From Cystobacter fuscus (GTDB lineage: Bacteria; Myxococcota; Myxococcia; Myxococcales; Myxococcaceae), in NCBI RefSeq assembly GCF_002305875.1, contig NZ_CP022098.1:1-64000 (forward strand): a stretch of DNA of 64,000 nt, given 5' to 3'. Of this stretch, positions 55,354-64,000 are shown one piece after another; the stretch's first letter is position 1; every line of letters starts with the position of its first letter. The position numbers and the translations under genes were made by a program. The notes under the pieces are model-generated. The model did no database searches. It saw only the letters and a list, made by a program, of their open reading frames with translations, and was not told where the DNA came from.

Positions 55354-57354
55354 TCAGGCAACCGGCCCCGGGGCCTCGCCCAACGGCAGCACCACGGTGA
55401 ACGTGGTGCCCTGCCCGGGCGCGCTCTCCACGGAGATGGAGCCCGAGTGGGCCCGCACCACCTCGCGCGTGAGGTAGAGGCCGAGCCCCAGCCCCCCGAA
55501 GTGCTGCTCCGGCACCCCCCGGCTGAAGCGGTCGAAGATGTGCTCCTGTTCGCTCTTCGACATCCCCATGCCCCGGTCGCGCACCACCAGGACCACCGAG
55601 CCCTCCCGGGGCGTCACGCGCACGTCGATGGGCCGGCCCTCGCCGAACTTCAGCGCGTTCTGCACCAGGCCCATCACCACCAGCTCCAGCCGGCGCGGAT
55701 CCCACTCGCCCTCCACCGGGCTGCACAGCTCGCGCACCACCTCGGAGCCGCTGTCGGAGATCTGCCGCTGCACGCCCTCGAGCACCCCCTCCACCAGCTT
55801 GCACAGGTCCATGCGCTTGCGCCGCAGCACCAGCGCGTTGCCGGCGATGAGGTGGGACACGTCGAGCAACTGGTCCACCAGCAGTCCGAGCCGCCGCGTC
55901 TGCCACTCGGCGACGGCGATCTCCCCGAGCAGCACCTCCGGCTCCAGGGGGGCCGCGTTCCGGCCGCGGCGTAGGAGGCTCTGCAGCCGCAACTGGAGGG
56001 GCAGCAGGGGTGTGCGCAGCTCGTGCCCGGCCACCGAGAGGAACGTCTCCCTCAGCCGCAGGGCCTGCTCCGCCTGGCGGTAGAGCCGCGCGTTGTCGAT
56101 GGCGATGGCGGTGCGCCGCGCCAGCTCCTCGGCCAGGGCGAGCTCGGCGGGCCCGTAGCGCTCCGGCCCGGCCGCGGCGAACGTGATGGCGCCCAGCGCG
56201 TGCCCCCGGCTCATCAGTGGTACCGCCAGCACGCTGCCCAGGCCCAGCTCCGACACGAGCTGGACGTGCGCGTCGTCGACGCACCAGGCGCGCAGCCCGG
56301 CCCGGGTGACGCGGGACTCCAACACCCACGTGCCGGTGCGCATGGCCACGGCCGCCGGGACCCTCGAGTCCGGGCCGAGAGGGTAGCGCCGCTGGAGCTC
56401 GTCCAGCAGCGGCGTCTTCGCCACGTCCACGTGCGCCCCGCCCACCCGGCGCAGCACCCCGTCCTCCCGCAGGTCGATGACGCACCAGTCGGCCAGCGGG
56501 CCCACGCACACGAAGGCGATGCGCGGCAGCACCTTCTCCAGGTCCAGCGACTCCACGAGCACCGCGCCGGCCCTGGAGAGGAAGGCGGAGGCCGCCTCGG
56601 AACGCTGCCGCTCCTCCAGCTCCTTGCGCAAGGACTCGCGCATCTCGTTGATGGCGGCGCTCACCTCGTCCAGCTCGTCCTGGCGCACCCGGTGCGTGCC
56701 CGTGCGCCGCAGCACCAGGGGCGCCTCCAGGTGCTGCGTGTCCAGGCCGCGCGCGTAGGCCGCCATGGTGGCCAGGTGCTGCGTCACCAGACGCTGGATG
56801 AGGAAGAAGGCGAAGAGGCCGAAGAGGAACGTCTTGCCCGCCTCCGTCGCGAGGATGACGAGCACCCGGCTGCGCAGCTCGGCGCGGGCGTGCGCCAGGT
56901 TGGCCCCCACCCGGAGCGTCCCGAGCAGGCGCGCACCGTGGTACAGCGGGAAGTCGTGGGAGAACTCCCGGGGCTCGCCGCCGCCGGCCACGTAGTGGGT
57001 GCCCAGCTCGGTGTCCACCTCCGCGAGCACGATGCCGGGCAGCGTGGTGATGCCCTCGAGCTGGGTGCGCAGGAGCGTCTCGTCGAGTGTCCAGAGGCTC
57101 TCGGCGAGGCCCTGCGTGTGGCTGGAGCGGATCTGCCTGAAACGCTCCTCGAGCTGCCGCACCTCCCGCTGGTAGTCGGTGCCGAGCTGCACCAGCGTGC
57201 CCAGCAGGCTGACGGCGGTGCTGAAGAGCAGGATGTAGAGCAGCAGCCGTCGTCCGAGCCGGTTGCCGGAGCGCGGCCAGCGCGAGCCCCAGGCCGCCGC
57301 CGACGCGCGCTCCCGGGCTCCAGAGGTGACCGCGTGCGACTCAGGGGTTGCCAT
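55354..57354 (-). CDS. Sensor histidine kinase with GAF domain
   Basis: 666 residues. Two membrane spans (about 37-57 and 163-192) enclose a periplasmic sensor of about 105 residues. Then a HAMP-like segment, a GAF domain at about 260-425 (VLVESLDLEKVLPRIAFVCV ... SVLAVPLMSRGHALGAITFA), HisKA with His444 (SVAGHELRTPLLPLQLRL) and HATPase_c (LVQNALKFGEG, VRDRGMGM, GGLGLGLYLTREVV). It overlaps the 3' end of the upstream sugar-binding protein gene by 14 bp. This tight linkage suggests the binding protein feeds the sensor. Confidence 0.95.
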   Translation of the reverse strand: MATPESHAVTSGARERASAAAWGSRWPRSGNRLGRRLLLYILLFSTAVSLLGTLVQLGTDYQREVRQLEERFRQIRSSHTQGLAESLWTLDETLLRTQLEGITTLPGIVLAEVDTELGTHYVAGGGEPREFSHDFPLYHGARLLGTLRVGANLAHARAELRSRVLVILATEAGKTFLFGLFAFFLIQRLVTQHLATMAAYARGLDTQHLEAPLVLRRTGTHRVRQDELDEVSAAINEMRESLRKELEERQRSEAASAFLSRAGAVLVESLDLEKVLPRIAFVCVGPLADWCVIDLREDGVLRRVGGAHVDVAKTPLLDELQRRYPLGPDSRVPAAVAMRTGTWVLESRVTRAGLRAWCVDDAHVQLVSELGLGSVLAVPLMSRGHALGAITFAAAGPERYGPAELALAEELARRTAIAIDNARLYRQAEQALRLRETFLSVAGHELRTPLLPLQLRLQSLLRRGRNAAPLEPEVLLGEIAVAEWQTRRLGLLVDQLLDVSHLIAGNALVLRRKRMDLCKLVEGVLEGVQRQISDSGSEVVRELCSPVEGEWDPRRLELVVMGLVQNALKFGEGRPIDVRVTPREGSVVLVVRDRGMGMSKSEQEHIFDRFSRGVPEQHFGGLGLGLYLTREVVRAHSGSISVESAPGQGTTFTVVLPLGEAPGPVA

Positions 57355-58537
57355 TCGGGTCCATGCGGCGATGCCGCTGCGCGAACAAGGCCTGGAGGGA
57401 GAAATCGTAGTGCGTCAGGCGCGGGTTGACCGCCTTCGAGAAGGCCCGGAAGTCGAAAGCCTCCCAATCCGGCCGGGCGAGCACCTCCAGGTAGCCCGCG
57501 GCGTTGGCGCGCGTGGCGGGCAGGAACGCCGTGCGCCAGTCGAGCCGCTCGGAGGCGAAGTCGCGCCCCTGGTGGTGATCATACAGGAGCACCAGGGCCC
57601 ACGCCCCCTCCAGGAAATGTCCTCCGAGGCTCGTCACCAGCTTGCCCTCGCGCACGGCCTGGAGCGCCTCGGGCGTCCAGTCGATGCCCCCCACCTGCAC
57701 GTCCTCGCCCGGGCGGCGACCCGCTTCCTCCAGGGCCTGCACCGCTCCCATCGCCAGGTCATCGTTGGCGGCCCAGATGACCTCGAGCTCCGGGTAGCGG
57801 CGCAGCAGGAGGAACGTCTTGCGCCGGGACTCCTCCCGCTGCCAGGCGGCGGTGACGCTCTGGAGCAGCTCGGCGTCCTTCTCTCCGGACAGGGCCTGGC
57901 GCAGGCCCAGGTGGCGCTGCTTCGCGGAGGTGTCCCCCCACTGGCCCTCGATGGCGATGAGCCGCACCGGCCCCTCCACCGGCCCCCGCTCCAAGGAGCG
58001 CCGACGCGCCTGGGCCGCGTCGATCAGCAGCCGCACCAGCCGCTCACCCGCCCCCACGTCGTCCGGCACCATCTGGCCCACCCACCACGTGAAGTGCTCG
58101 CGCGGCCCCCCGAAGCGCGCCCGCTCCTCGAGCGCCAGCCCGGAGTTGACGACGAACACCGGCACCTGGGCCTGCTCGGCCACCTCGAGGACGCGGGCGC
58201 CGATGCCGCGGTGGATGGAGGTGATGAGGTAGTCGGGCTTGTCGGGCCCGCTCACCGCCTGGCGTGCCTGCTCGAGGATCTGCCCCGGCCAGTGGCCCAC
58301 GTCGATGTCGATGAGCTCGATGCCCAGGTCATGGGCGGCGGCGTGCATGGCGCCCCTGAACTGGCGGGAGAAGCCCCCCCCGATCCCCAGCGCATTGAGG
58401 AAGACCACGCGCATGCGCGCGCGCGCGGGAGCGGCGGGCTCGGGAGGCGCCGCCCCCAGGAGGATCAGCACGAGGAGCAGCAAGGGGAGCAGCACGGGCG
58501 CGAGCAGGGCACCGAGGCGCCACCGGAGCGTGGTCAT
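57341..58537 (-). CDS. Periplasmic sugar-binding-type protein (Peripla_BP_4)
   Basis: 398 residues. A strongly hydrophobic N-terminus (LLAPVLLPLLLLVLILLG) serves as signal or anchor. The body follows the ribose/galactose-binding pattern: RVVFLNALGIGGGFSRQFRG, PDYLITSIHRGIGARVLEVA, VPVFVVNSGL, LIAIEGQWGDTSAKQRHLGL, VIWAANDDLAMGAVQALEEA, VGGIDWTPEALQAVREGKLV. There are no ABC permease or ATPase genes next to it; its neighbour is a sensor kinase. It is probably a ligand receptor for signalling, as in other kinase-linked binding proteins. Start ATG 58537. Confidence 0.9.
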   Translation of the reverse strand: MTTLRWRLGALLAPVLLPLLLLVLILLGAAPPEPAAPARARMRVVFLNALGIGGGFSRQFRGAMHAAAHDLGIELIDIDVGHWPGQILEQARQAVSGPDKPDYLITSIHRGIGARVLEVAEQAQVPVFVVNSGLALEERARFGGPREHFTWWVGQMVPDDVGAGERLVRLLIDAAQARRRSLERGPVEGPVRLIAIEGQWGDTSAKQRHLGLRQALSGEKDAELLQSVTAAWQREESRRKTFLLLRRYPELEVIWAANDDLAMGAVQALEEAGRRPGEDVQVGGIDWTPEALQAVREGKLVTSLGGHFLEGAWALVLLYDHHQGRDFASERLDWRTAFLPATRANAAGYLEVLARPDWEAFDFRAFSKAVNPRLTHYDFSLQALFAQRHRRMDPNGNP

Positions 58538-58824
58538 GGGCAAGCAGCTCCCCCCTTTGCGCGTGCGCCCGGGAAGACATCAGGACGAGGAGGGGTGAGC
58601 GTAGCGTCGCCTGGAACCGACAGGAACGGGCGTCACCGCACAACGCTCACCCGGCGGCGTCAGCAGCGTCAGCGTCTCCTGTCCTACATTTCGGGCCTCC
58701 GGCTCGGCTGCCTGGTTGGTCACGGAGAGAGCAAACTTCGAGCCCTACTGGAAACAATCTCCGAAACGTTGCGATACTAGGGAGAAGCTGAACCCGCGCA
58801 TTTCCCGCCCCCGGGAGGTCCCCC

Positions 58825-59751
58825 ATGAGCCTGACGATTCCCCCGAACTCCGTCACCCTCCCACGAGTCACCAAGAGCTCCACCACCGAGCCCGAGACCC
58901 AGACTCCTCCCCCGCCTCCGCCCAAGCTGACCAAGGAGCTCGAGACGGTCAAGGACGACTACCAGCAGGCGCTCGAGAACCAGAAGCAGTGGCTGATCAA
59001 GTACGGCGCCCCCAAGGAGCAGATCGAGGCGCTGGACAAGGCGATCGAGCAGCATCAGGAGTCGGTGCTGGATCTGAACAACGCGCGCAACTCGCAGAAC
59101 AACGTGGTGGCGCTGGAGCAGAAGGACGCGGGCGGGTGGAACAGCGAGGCGCCGGTGTTGCAGCAGGAGGGCAACAGCGACTGCGGCGAGACGGTGGCCG
59201 CCATGTTCAAGGGAGCCAAGGAGGGCCGTGAGAAGGTGGAGGGCGAGCGGGGTCAGGGCGTCATCAACGACTTCAAGAGCCGCTTCACCAAGGGGGATGG
59301 AACCACGCCCGCGGAGATGGCCGACATGCTCACCTCCGAGGGGCTCGAGGTGAAGCACAGCACCAAGGGCCTGGAGCGCAACGTCATGGACGAGGCGCTG
59401 CGCAACGGCGACAAGGCCGCGGTGATGCTGGACTCGAAGATCTCCGGCAGCCCCGACGACGCGTCGGGCAGCCCGCACTGGGTGCTCATCGATGGCATGG
59501 ACAACCAGGGCCGCTACCTGGTGAAGGATCCCTCCAACGGCTCCAGCTACTACGCCAAGCCCGAGGATCTCGCCAACGCCATCGACACCAACCAGAGCAA
59601 GAGCCACTCGGGCGGCGTGCTCATCGTGGGCAACCCGGACGTCCCCACGGATCTGGCCGGCAAGAACCGGGATAACGCCGAGACGCTCGGCGACAAGCCC
59701 GGCAAGGGTTGGGGCTGGAAGAACAACTCGCAGGAGAGCTCGGACGGGTAG
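58825..59751 (+). CDS. C39-like cysteine peptidase with coiled-coil N-terminus
   Basis: 308 residues. Signal-less N-terminus (MSLTIPPNSVTLPRVTKSST) and a Pro run, then a coiled coil at about 34-90. The papain/C39-like catalytic domain shows NSDCGETVAAMF (Cys120), PHWVLIDGMDNQGRYLVKDP (His218, Asp235) and a closing SGGVLIVGN. The spacing fits C39-type peptidases such as toxin-processing or bacteriocin peptidases, though no ABC domain is present. The N-terminal style matches the subtilase and M4 protease nearby. GGGAGG precedes ATG 58825. Not preceded by a GGTGAC palindrome. Confidence 0.8.
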   Translation: MSLTIPPNSVTLPRVTKSSTTEPETQTPPPPPPKLTKELETVKDDYQQALENQKQWLIKYGAPKEQIEALDKAIEQHQESVLDLNNARNSQNNVVALEQKDAGGWNSEAPVLQQEGNSDCGETVAAMFKGAKEGREKVEGERGQGVINDFKSRFTKGDGTTPAEMADMLTSEGLEVKHSTKGLERNVMDEALRNGDKAAVMLDSKISGSPDDASGSPHWVLIDGMDNQGRYLVKDPSNGSSYYAKPEDLANAIDTNQSKSHSGGVLIVGNPDVPTDLAGKNRDNAETLGDKPGKGWGWKNNSQESSDG

Positions 59752-59772
59752 GCCCGGCGGGCGGGCCGCGCC

Positions 59773-61542
59773 TCAGCGCACGGGGAGGTCCGCCAGCGTC
59801 AGGTTGAGCACCGCTGGCTTGCCCTGCTCGATGGGCACGAACAGCTCGCGCCGCTTGCCATCCTGGCCCTGGAGGAGCAGCCGGAGCTGTCCCACCGGAA
59901 CGGGCTTCTTGAACAGGGGCGTCTTGCCCAGCGAGCGCCCGTTGAGGAACACCTCGGCCTCGGGCCGGGTGACGAGCGTGAGCAACCCCTGCTTCGCCGG
60001 ACGCGCGGGGGAAGCCGCCCCGGTCGCCTCCGCGGTGGAAGCGGACGCCTTCGAGGCCTCCTCGGCCGGAGGGCTCGTCGGCTCCGCCGCGGTCTCGGGT
60101 AACGGCACGGGTCCCTGGGGACGCGAGGGCCCGAGGGGAAGCAGGGGAGAGGGATCCTCCGCGGAGCCCGGAGGCGGAGCGGGGATCGGCTCGGCCAGGA
60201 AGACCTGCCGGAGTTCCATGGCTCCCAGGCCCAGCAACCCGCCCAGCACCAGCATCCCGGCCCACAAGCCCAGGGAGCTCTTCGCCACCTTGAGGCCTGG
60301 CGTCTCCCGCGTGTCCGGGGGCGCGGCGGGGGCGTTCGAGAACTCCCGGGTGACCACCCGGCCCGTGGTGACCACCCGGTCCGGCGGGGTGGCTGGCACC
60401 TCCGGCTCCGTCTTGCGCCGGGGCACGGGCCGCTTCTCGACTCCCGGACGACGCACGTCCTCGAGAGCGCGCGCGGGCTCCGGCTCCGGCCGCGACGCGA
60501 TCGGAGCCACCTTCGACGTGCCATCCAGCGTCTCGTCCACGGTCTGCAGCAACTGGCGCGTGCCCTCCCGCTGCTTCTGGAAGTGCTCGGCCATGAAGGC
60601 GGCGCGTTGCTCGGCGTCGAAGAGCAGGGGACCCGCCGCGGCCTCCAGCGCCCGCGCCATGTCCCGGCCCGTCGCGTAGCGCTGCTCCCGATCGCGCGCC
60701 AACGCCTTGAGCGCCACCGCGCGGATCTCCGCCGACACCTGCCCTCCCCGAGGCTGGGGATCGGGGATGGACGCCCCCAGGATCATCTGCATCTCCTGGA
60801 TCTCCGACCCGGCGGCGAACAGCCGCTCGCCCGTGAGCAGCTCGTGGAGCATCACCCCCACGGAGAACAGATCGCTGCGGCCATCCAGCGGCTGGCCCCG
60901 CACCTGCTCCGGCGACATGTACCCGGTGGTGCCCTTCACCATGCCCGCCTGGGTGTTCGCCCGGGCGCCGCGCGCCTTGGCGATGCCGAAGTCCAGCAGC
61001 TTCACCATCCCGTCGTACGTCACCATCACGTTCTTGTGGGCCACGTCCCGGTGGATGACGGGATGGGGCTTGCCCCCGGGCGTGGTGAAGGTATGCGCGT
61101 AGTGCAACGCGAGGCACACGTCGCGCACCACCGACAGCACGAAGCCCAGGGGCAGCGTCCCCCCGAGCCTCCGGCCCAGGGCAATCACCTGATCCAGGTT
61201 CTGCCCCGCGATGAACTCCATCGCCAGGAACAGCCCCCCCTGGTCCTGCCCCAGCTCGAACACCTGGCCGATGTTCGGATGGCTGAACGCCGCGGTGATG
61301 CGCGCCTCGTCCAGGAACATCCGCTCGAACTGCTCGTCGCTGCGCGCGTCCGGCAGGATGCGCTTGATGGCCGCGTACTTGCGAAAGCCCCCCGGCCCCG
61401 ACGTGTAGCCCAGGAACAGCTCGGCCATGCCCCCCACTGACAACTGGGAGAGAACCTCGTAGCGTCCGATGCGCTCTCCCCGGTGGGGATCGAACGGCAC
61501 GGGAGAAGATGATGCGGAGGGCCCCTGGGCAGGGTCGGACAT
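59773..61542 (-). CDS. Ser/Thr protein kinase with transmembrane helix and PEGA domain
   Basis: 589 residues. Kinase domain about 27-290: SVGGMAELFLG, Lys60 (AAIKRIL), HRDVAHKNVMV with Asp146, DFGIA with Asp164 and GYMSPEQVRG. A Pro/Arg linker and a transmembrane helix (LGLWAGMLVLGGLLGLGAM) follow. A C-terminal PEGA domain is seen (LLTLVTRPEAEVFLNGRSLG, then KKPVPVGQLRLLLQG). PEGA domains are surface-layer or periplasmic beta folds. ATG 61542 starts the kinase; in-frame ORF further upstream overlaps the DnaA-box region and is not used. Confidence 0.93.
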   Translation of the reverse strand: MSDPAQGPSASSSPVPFDPHRGERIGRYEVLSQLSVGGMAELFLGYTSGPGGFRKYAAIKRILPDARSDEQFERMFLDEARITAAFSHPNIGQVFELGQDQGGLFLAMEFIAGQNLDQVIALGRRLGGTLPLGFVLSVVRDVCLALHYAHTFTTPGGKPHPVIHRDVAHKNVMVTYDGMVKLLDFGIAKARGARANTQAGMVKGTTGYMSPEQVRGQPLDGRSDLFSVGVMLHELLTGERLFAAGSEIQEMQMILGASIPDPQPRGGQVSAEIRAVALKALARDREQRYATGRDMARALEAAAGPLLFDAEQRAAFMAEHFQKQREGTRQLLQTVDETLDGTSKVAPIASRPEPEPARALEDVRRPGVEKRPVPRRKTEPEVPATPPDRVVTTGRVVTREFSNAPAAPPDTRETPGLKVAKSSLGLWAGMLVLGGLLGLGAMELRQVFLAEPIPAPPPGSAEDPSPLLPLGPSRPQGPVPLPETAAEPTSPPAEEASKASASTAEATGAASPARPAKQGLLTLVTRPEAEVFLNGRSLGKTPLFKKPVPVGQLRLLLQGQDGKRRELFVPIEQGKPAVLNLTLADLPVR

Positions 61543-61561
61543 GGGCGCGCAGCATAGCCCA

Positions 61562-61817
61562 CAGCCCCTGTGGACGGCCTGTGGAGCAAACCGGGAGTCC
61601 CTGTGGACAACCCCACCGCGCTCCCCACCCTTGTGGATGGCCGGGGATAAGCGCCAACTTCCCCACATGTAGCATCCTCGGGAATCCTCAAGGATGACGA
61701 GCGCTTACGGACTTTTCCACAAGCCCACACCCCCTGCTGTTACCTCTTCTAGATCAAGATCACTCTCTATCCAGTGAAGAAACAGCGGGGCCTGGGGACA
61801 ACCCGAACTGTGGACAA
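61562..61817. other. Candidate chromosomal origin: DnaA-box cluster and AT-rich stretch
   Basis: Between the kinase and a small gene I see strong DnaA-box-like 9-mers: TGTGGACAA (complement TTGTCCACA) at 61602-61610 and 61809-61817, and TTTTCCACA at 61713-61721. Weaker variants are at 61569-61577, 61580-61588, 61632-61640, 61642-61650, 61659-61667 and 61793-61801. An AT-rich 33-bp stretch at 61738-61770 has the tandem GATCAAGATCAC, a plausible unwinding element. Both orientations of boxes occur. dnaA itself is 60 kb upstream, so this is an origin by box content, not by gene neighbour. Confidence 0.65.
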
Positions 61818-61831
61818 AGGCCCCCGGTGGC

Positions 61832-62119
61832 TCAGTGCCAGGTGCGCGACAGGGACACCAGGGTGAGGCGGGCACGCTCGGCATCCAGCTCCAGTCGCAC
61901 GTCGCAGCCAGCCAGCTGGAACTCCAGGGTGACGGGGGCAGCGCGCGGCAGGAAGTCCCGCTCCCGCGCCGCCTGGACCGCCATCTGGAACAGCTCTCCC
62001 AACAGGGTGTGACGCGTGTCCGCCGGCAGCAGATCCATCTGCGCCTGCTGCGGGAACGGGACGTAGAGCGAGAAGGCTTGCGCCGGCTGCTCGGAGCTCA
62101 CGGATTCAGTGAAAGCCAT
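61832..62119 (-). CDS. Small hypothetical protein
   Basis: 95 residues from ATG 62119. Beta-rich and soluble (AFSLYVPFPQQAQMDLLPAD, VTLEFQLAGCDVRLELDAER, ARLTLVSLSRTWH). No family recognised. It reads towards the DnaA-box region, its stop lying 14 bp from the last box. Confidence 0.6.
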   Translation of the reverse strand: MAFTESVSSEQPAQAFSLYVPFPQQAQMDLLPADTRHTLLGELFQMAVQAARERDFLPRAAPVTLEFQLAGCDVRLELDAERARLTLVSLSRTWH

Positions 62120-62576
62120 GCAGCCCTGGAATGCCAGAAGCATACCGGGAACGAGCCGTGTGATTCCGAGAGGTTACGGGGTTTCCCGAGGAGGAAGGCC
62201 GTAGAAATGACAGGAATTTCAGGATTGGAGGAGTCCACCGGCGGACGGAGGGAGCCCCTTTCCCCCGGGTCGGGCAGTTTCCGAGCGGCCAGGGGTCCAC
62301 ACTCCCTCCTGGAAGAATGAGGGGTCCTCCAAGGAGTGCGTGCACCCGGGGGCGGGCTGGGGTAATGCCGACCCTCGTGACGCGAACCCGGGAGATGGAT
62401 GGACGGCTGTCGGCCCGGGTGGACGATCCGGTGGCGGCAGAAACCGGGAGTCACGCGAAGGAGCTCCCTTGGAGTTGAGTCCCCCCCGTGGCCCCCAGCC
62501 CTACCGCGAAGCCCCTCTTAGTACGCATCAGGTCTCCGAGACCAGGGACAACCCGAGAGATTCCCTCGCGTCGACC
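62120..62576 (+). other. Gene-free region before the squalene/phytoene synthase
   Basis: 457 bp without a supported gene. Several short GC-rich inverted repeats (for example CCGGT-GGCGGCAGAA-ACCGG near 62428) and repeated CCCGGG blocks suggest a structured leader, but I recognise no riboswitch class. The frame from 62340 that runs into the synthase is low-complexity and not used. Confidence 0.35.
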
Positions 62577-63617
62577 ATGCCGATGTTGAACGATTCTTCC
62601 GCGCTCGCCTTCTGCCGCGAGGTGCTGCCGGCGGTGTCTCGCACCTTCGCGCTCAACATCCCCGTGCTGCCCGCGCCGCTGGATACGGCGGTGCTGGTGG
62701 CCTACCTGCTGTGCCGGATCGCCGACACGCTGGAGGACGAGGTGCGGGGGCCGGCCAGCGCGGTGCTGCTCGCGGAGCTGGCGCGCCTGAGCACGCTGCC
62801 CGAGGGGTGGCGGGAGGACGCCCGGCGCTTCACCGGGGAGGCGGCGCGGGAGCTGCGCGCCCAGGCGCCCGAGGCCGAGGTGCGGCTGGTGGAGGGCACG
62901 GGTTTCGTGTTGGAGGCGCTCGGGGAGCACGCGGCGCCGGTGCGCGAGCACGTGGCCACGTGTCTGCGGCTGATGACCGAGGGCATGGGGCGCATGGGCA
63001 ACAAGGGCCGCGCCTCGGGTGGGGGCCTGGGCCTCGACTCGCTCGAGGAGACCCTGGAGTACTGCTACTACGTGGCGGGCACGGTGGGGGAGATGCTCAC
63101 CCGGCTCTTCGAGTGGTACTCGCCGGCCATCGCCGGACGCGCGCGCACGCTCGAGCCGCGCTCGGTGGCGTTCGGCAACGCGCTACAGCTCACCAACATC
63201 CTCAAGGACGTGCGCGAGGACCTGGAGCGGGGCTTCTGCTGGCTGCCCCGGCCGCTGCTGGCCGAGCACGGCCTGACGCCCGAGGTCCTGCTGGAGCCGG
63301 GCAACCGTGGCGCGGCGCTCGAGGCCCATGGCCGGCTGGTGGCGGTGGCGCACCGGGAGCTGCGCCAGGCGTTCGAGTACGTGCTGGGCCTGCCCCGCGA
63401 GGAGCACGGCATCCGCCTCTTCTGCCTGTGGCCGCTGTTCCTCGCGGTGATGACGCTGCGCAAGCTGTACGGCAATGGCCGGGTGCTCGAGCCCGGACCG
63501 GTGAAGGTGTCGCGGCGCACGGTGAAGTGGGTGGTGGCCGCGACGAAGCTGCTGGTGGCCCGGGATGGGGCGCTCAAGCTCATGTTCGCCGCGCTCACCG
63601 CCCCGCTGCCCGCGTGA
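62577..63617 (+). CDS. Squalene/phytoene synthase family protein
   Basis: 346 residues. The two substrate-binding Asp-rich motifs are present: RIADTLEDE (50-55) and LTNILKDVREDLERGFCWL. YCYYVAGTVGEML and CREVLPAVSRTFALNIPVL are typical of head-to-head prenyl synthases. Whether it makes squalene or phytoene cannot be settled from sequence; the SRTFALNIPVL start and absence of an adjacent carotenoid cluster slightly favour squalene. ATG 62577 (MPMLND) or the ATG two codons later. Confidence 0.9.
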   Translation: MPMLNDSSALAFCREVLPAVSRTFALNIPVLPAPLDTAVLVAYLLCRIADTLEDEVRGPASAVLLAELARLSTLPEGWREDARRFTGEAARELRAQAPEAEVRLVEGTGFVLEALGEHAAPVREHVATCLRLMTEGMGRMGNKGRASGGGLGLDSLEETLEYCYYVAGTVGEMLTRLFEWYSPAIAGRARTLEPRSVAFGNALQLTNILKDVREDLERGFCWLPRPLLAEHGLTPEVLLEPGNRGAALEAHGRLVAVAHRELRQAFEYVLGLPREEHGIRLFCLWPLFLAVMTLRKLYGNGRVLEPGPVKVSRRTVKWVVAATKLLVARDGALKLMFAALTAPLPA

Positions 63618-63620
63618 GCC

Positions 63621-64000
63621 TCACCCCGCCCGGGCGCGGAACACCACGGTGAGGTTGTTGCTGGGCATCTCGATGACGCGCTCGCGCTCGAGGCCGTGCC
63701 GCCGCGCCTCGGCGGTGACGGCGCCCAGCTCGCGCACGCCCCAGGAGGGGTTGCGCTCGCGCAGCGAGGCGTCGAAGGCGAGGTTGCTCGGCGCCGGGGT
63801 TTGTCCCTCGATGAACCAGGCGCCGTAGAGCACGAGCGGCGCGCCCGGAGCGAGCACCCGCCCCGCGCCCCGGAGCAGCCCCTGGCAGGCCTCCCAGGGG
63901 GAGATGTGCACCAGGTTGATGGCCACGAGCGCGTCCGCGCGTTCCACGGGCCAGGGCTCGGCCAGCACGTCCAGCGCGAGCGGGGCACGCAGGTTGGGCG
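63621..64000 (-). CDS. DUF938 family SAM-dependent methyltransferase, 5' end beyond window
   Basis: The C-terminal about 126 residues are present; the frame is open to the window edge. DUF938 motifs: LDVLAEPWPVERADALVAIN, LVHISPWEACQGLLRG, the SNLAFDASLRERNPSWGVRE block and the ending VIEMPSNNLTVVFRA. Function unknown. It is convergent with the synthase gene, 3 bp apart. Confidence 0.88.
   Translation of the reverse strand, partial: PNLRAPLALDVLAEPWPVERADALVAINLVHISPWEACQGLLRGAGRVLAPGAPLVLYGAWFIEGQTPAPSNLAFDASLRERNPSWGVRELGAVTAEARRHGLERERVIEMPSNNLTVVFRARAG

Noticed and set aside
62340-62576. N-terminal extension of the squalene/phytoene synthase frame
   Set aside because: Low-complexity Gly/Arg/Pro sequence with no family match; the conserved protein starts at 62577.

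Overview
The window looks like the chromosome of a myxobacterium (Myxococcota, most plausibly an Archangium/Cystobacter/Stigmatella-type member of Cystobacterineae). Support: very high G+C with GC-rich third codon positions, several Ser/Thr protein kinases (one with TPRs, one with a PEGA domain), an FHA-type sigma-54 activator, many lipoproteins, a SitA5-like lipoprotein toxin, and a squalene/phytoene synthase gene. The genus call is inference.

Layout. 0-9 kb: dnaA, then housekeeping and accessory genes (oxidoreductase, secretin-like fragment protein, methyltransferase, membrane histidine kinase, and an M16 protease with its zinc-less lipoprotein partner). 9.4-12.1 kb: a tandemly duplicated two-gene cassette (exported papain-fold toxin-like protein plus two-repeat partner). 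12-18 kb: thioesterase, MFS transporter, CapA-like lipoprotein with an apparent frameshift, membrane protein. 18-31 kb: an accessory region with a SitA5-like toxin and immunity candidate, an IS21-family element inserted into a Uma2-type gene with a 5-bp target duplication, a frameshifted lipoprotein overlapping a putative immunity gene, gene fragments, a DUF3396 immunity-type gene and a signal-less subtilase. 31-36.7 kb: DKNYY-type secreted protein, lipoprotein esterase, TrmN6-like methyltransferase, glutathione synthetase. 36.8-42.6 kb: a tightly spaced three-gene module (DUF559 nuclease fold, winged-helix-like protein, 1134-residue protein with two P-loop NTPase domains).

42.7-59.7 kb is the most coherent functional block. 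It encodes proteins with Ser/Thr/Pro-rich, signal-less N-termini: a four-repeat HrpF/HrpK-like protein, an M4 metalloprotease, two unrecognised proteins and a C39-like protease. It also encodes a same-strand signalling series: sugar-binding protein, histidine kinase, TPR kinase and FHA sigma-54 activator. Upstream of both the four-repeat protein and the M4 protease gene I see a -24/-12 promoter and, further upstream, three copies of the perfect inverted repeat GGTGAC-N4-GTCACC (one copy has a single mismatched end). I infer a dedicated sigma-54 regulon whose activator may be encoded in the same cluster.

59.8-64 kb: a PEGA-domain kinase, then a roughly 260-bp gap packed with DnaA-box-like 9-mers and an AT-rich stretch. 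This is a strong oriC candidate, although dnaA is 60 kb away. Then a small hypothetical gene, a squalene/phytoene synthase and a partial DUF938 methyltransferase follow. No tRNA, rRNA or CRISPR array was seen.
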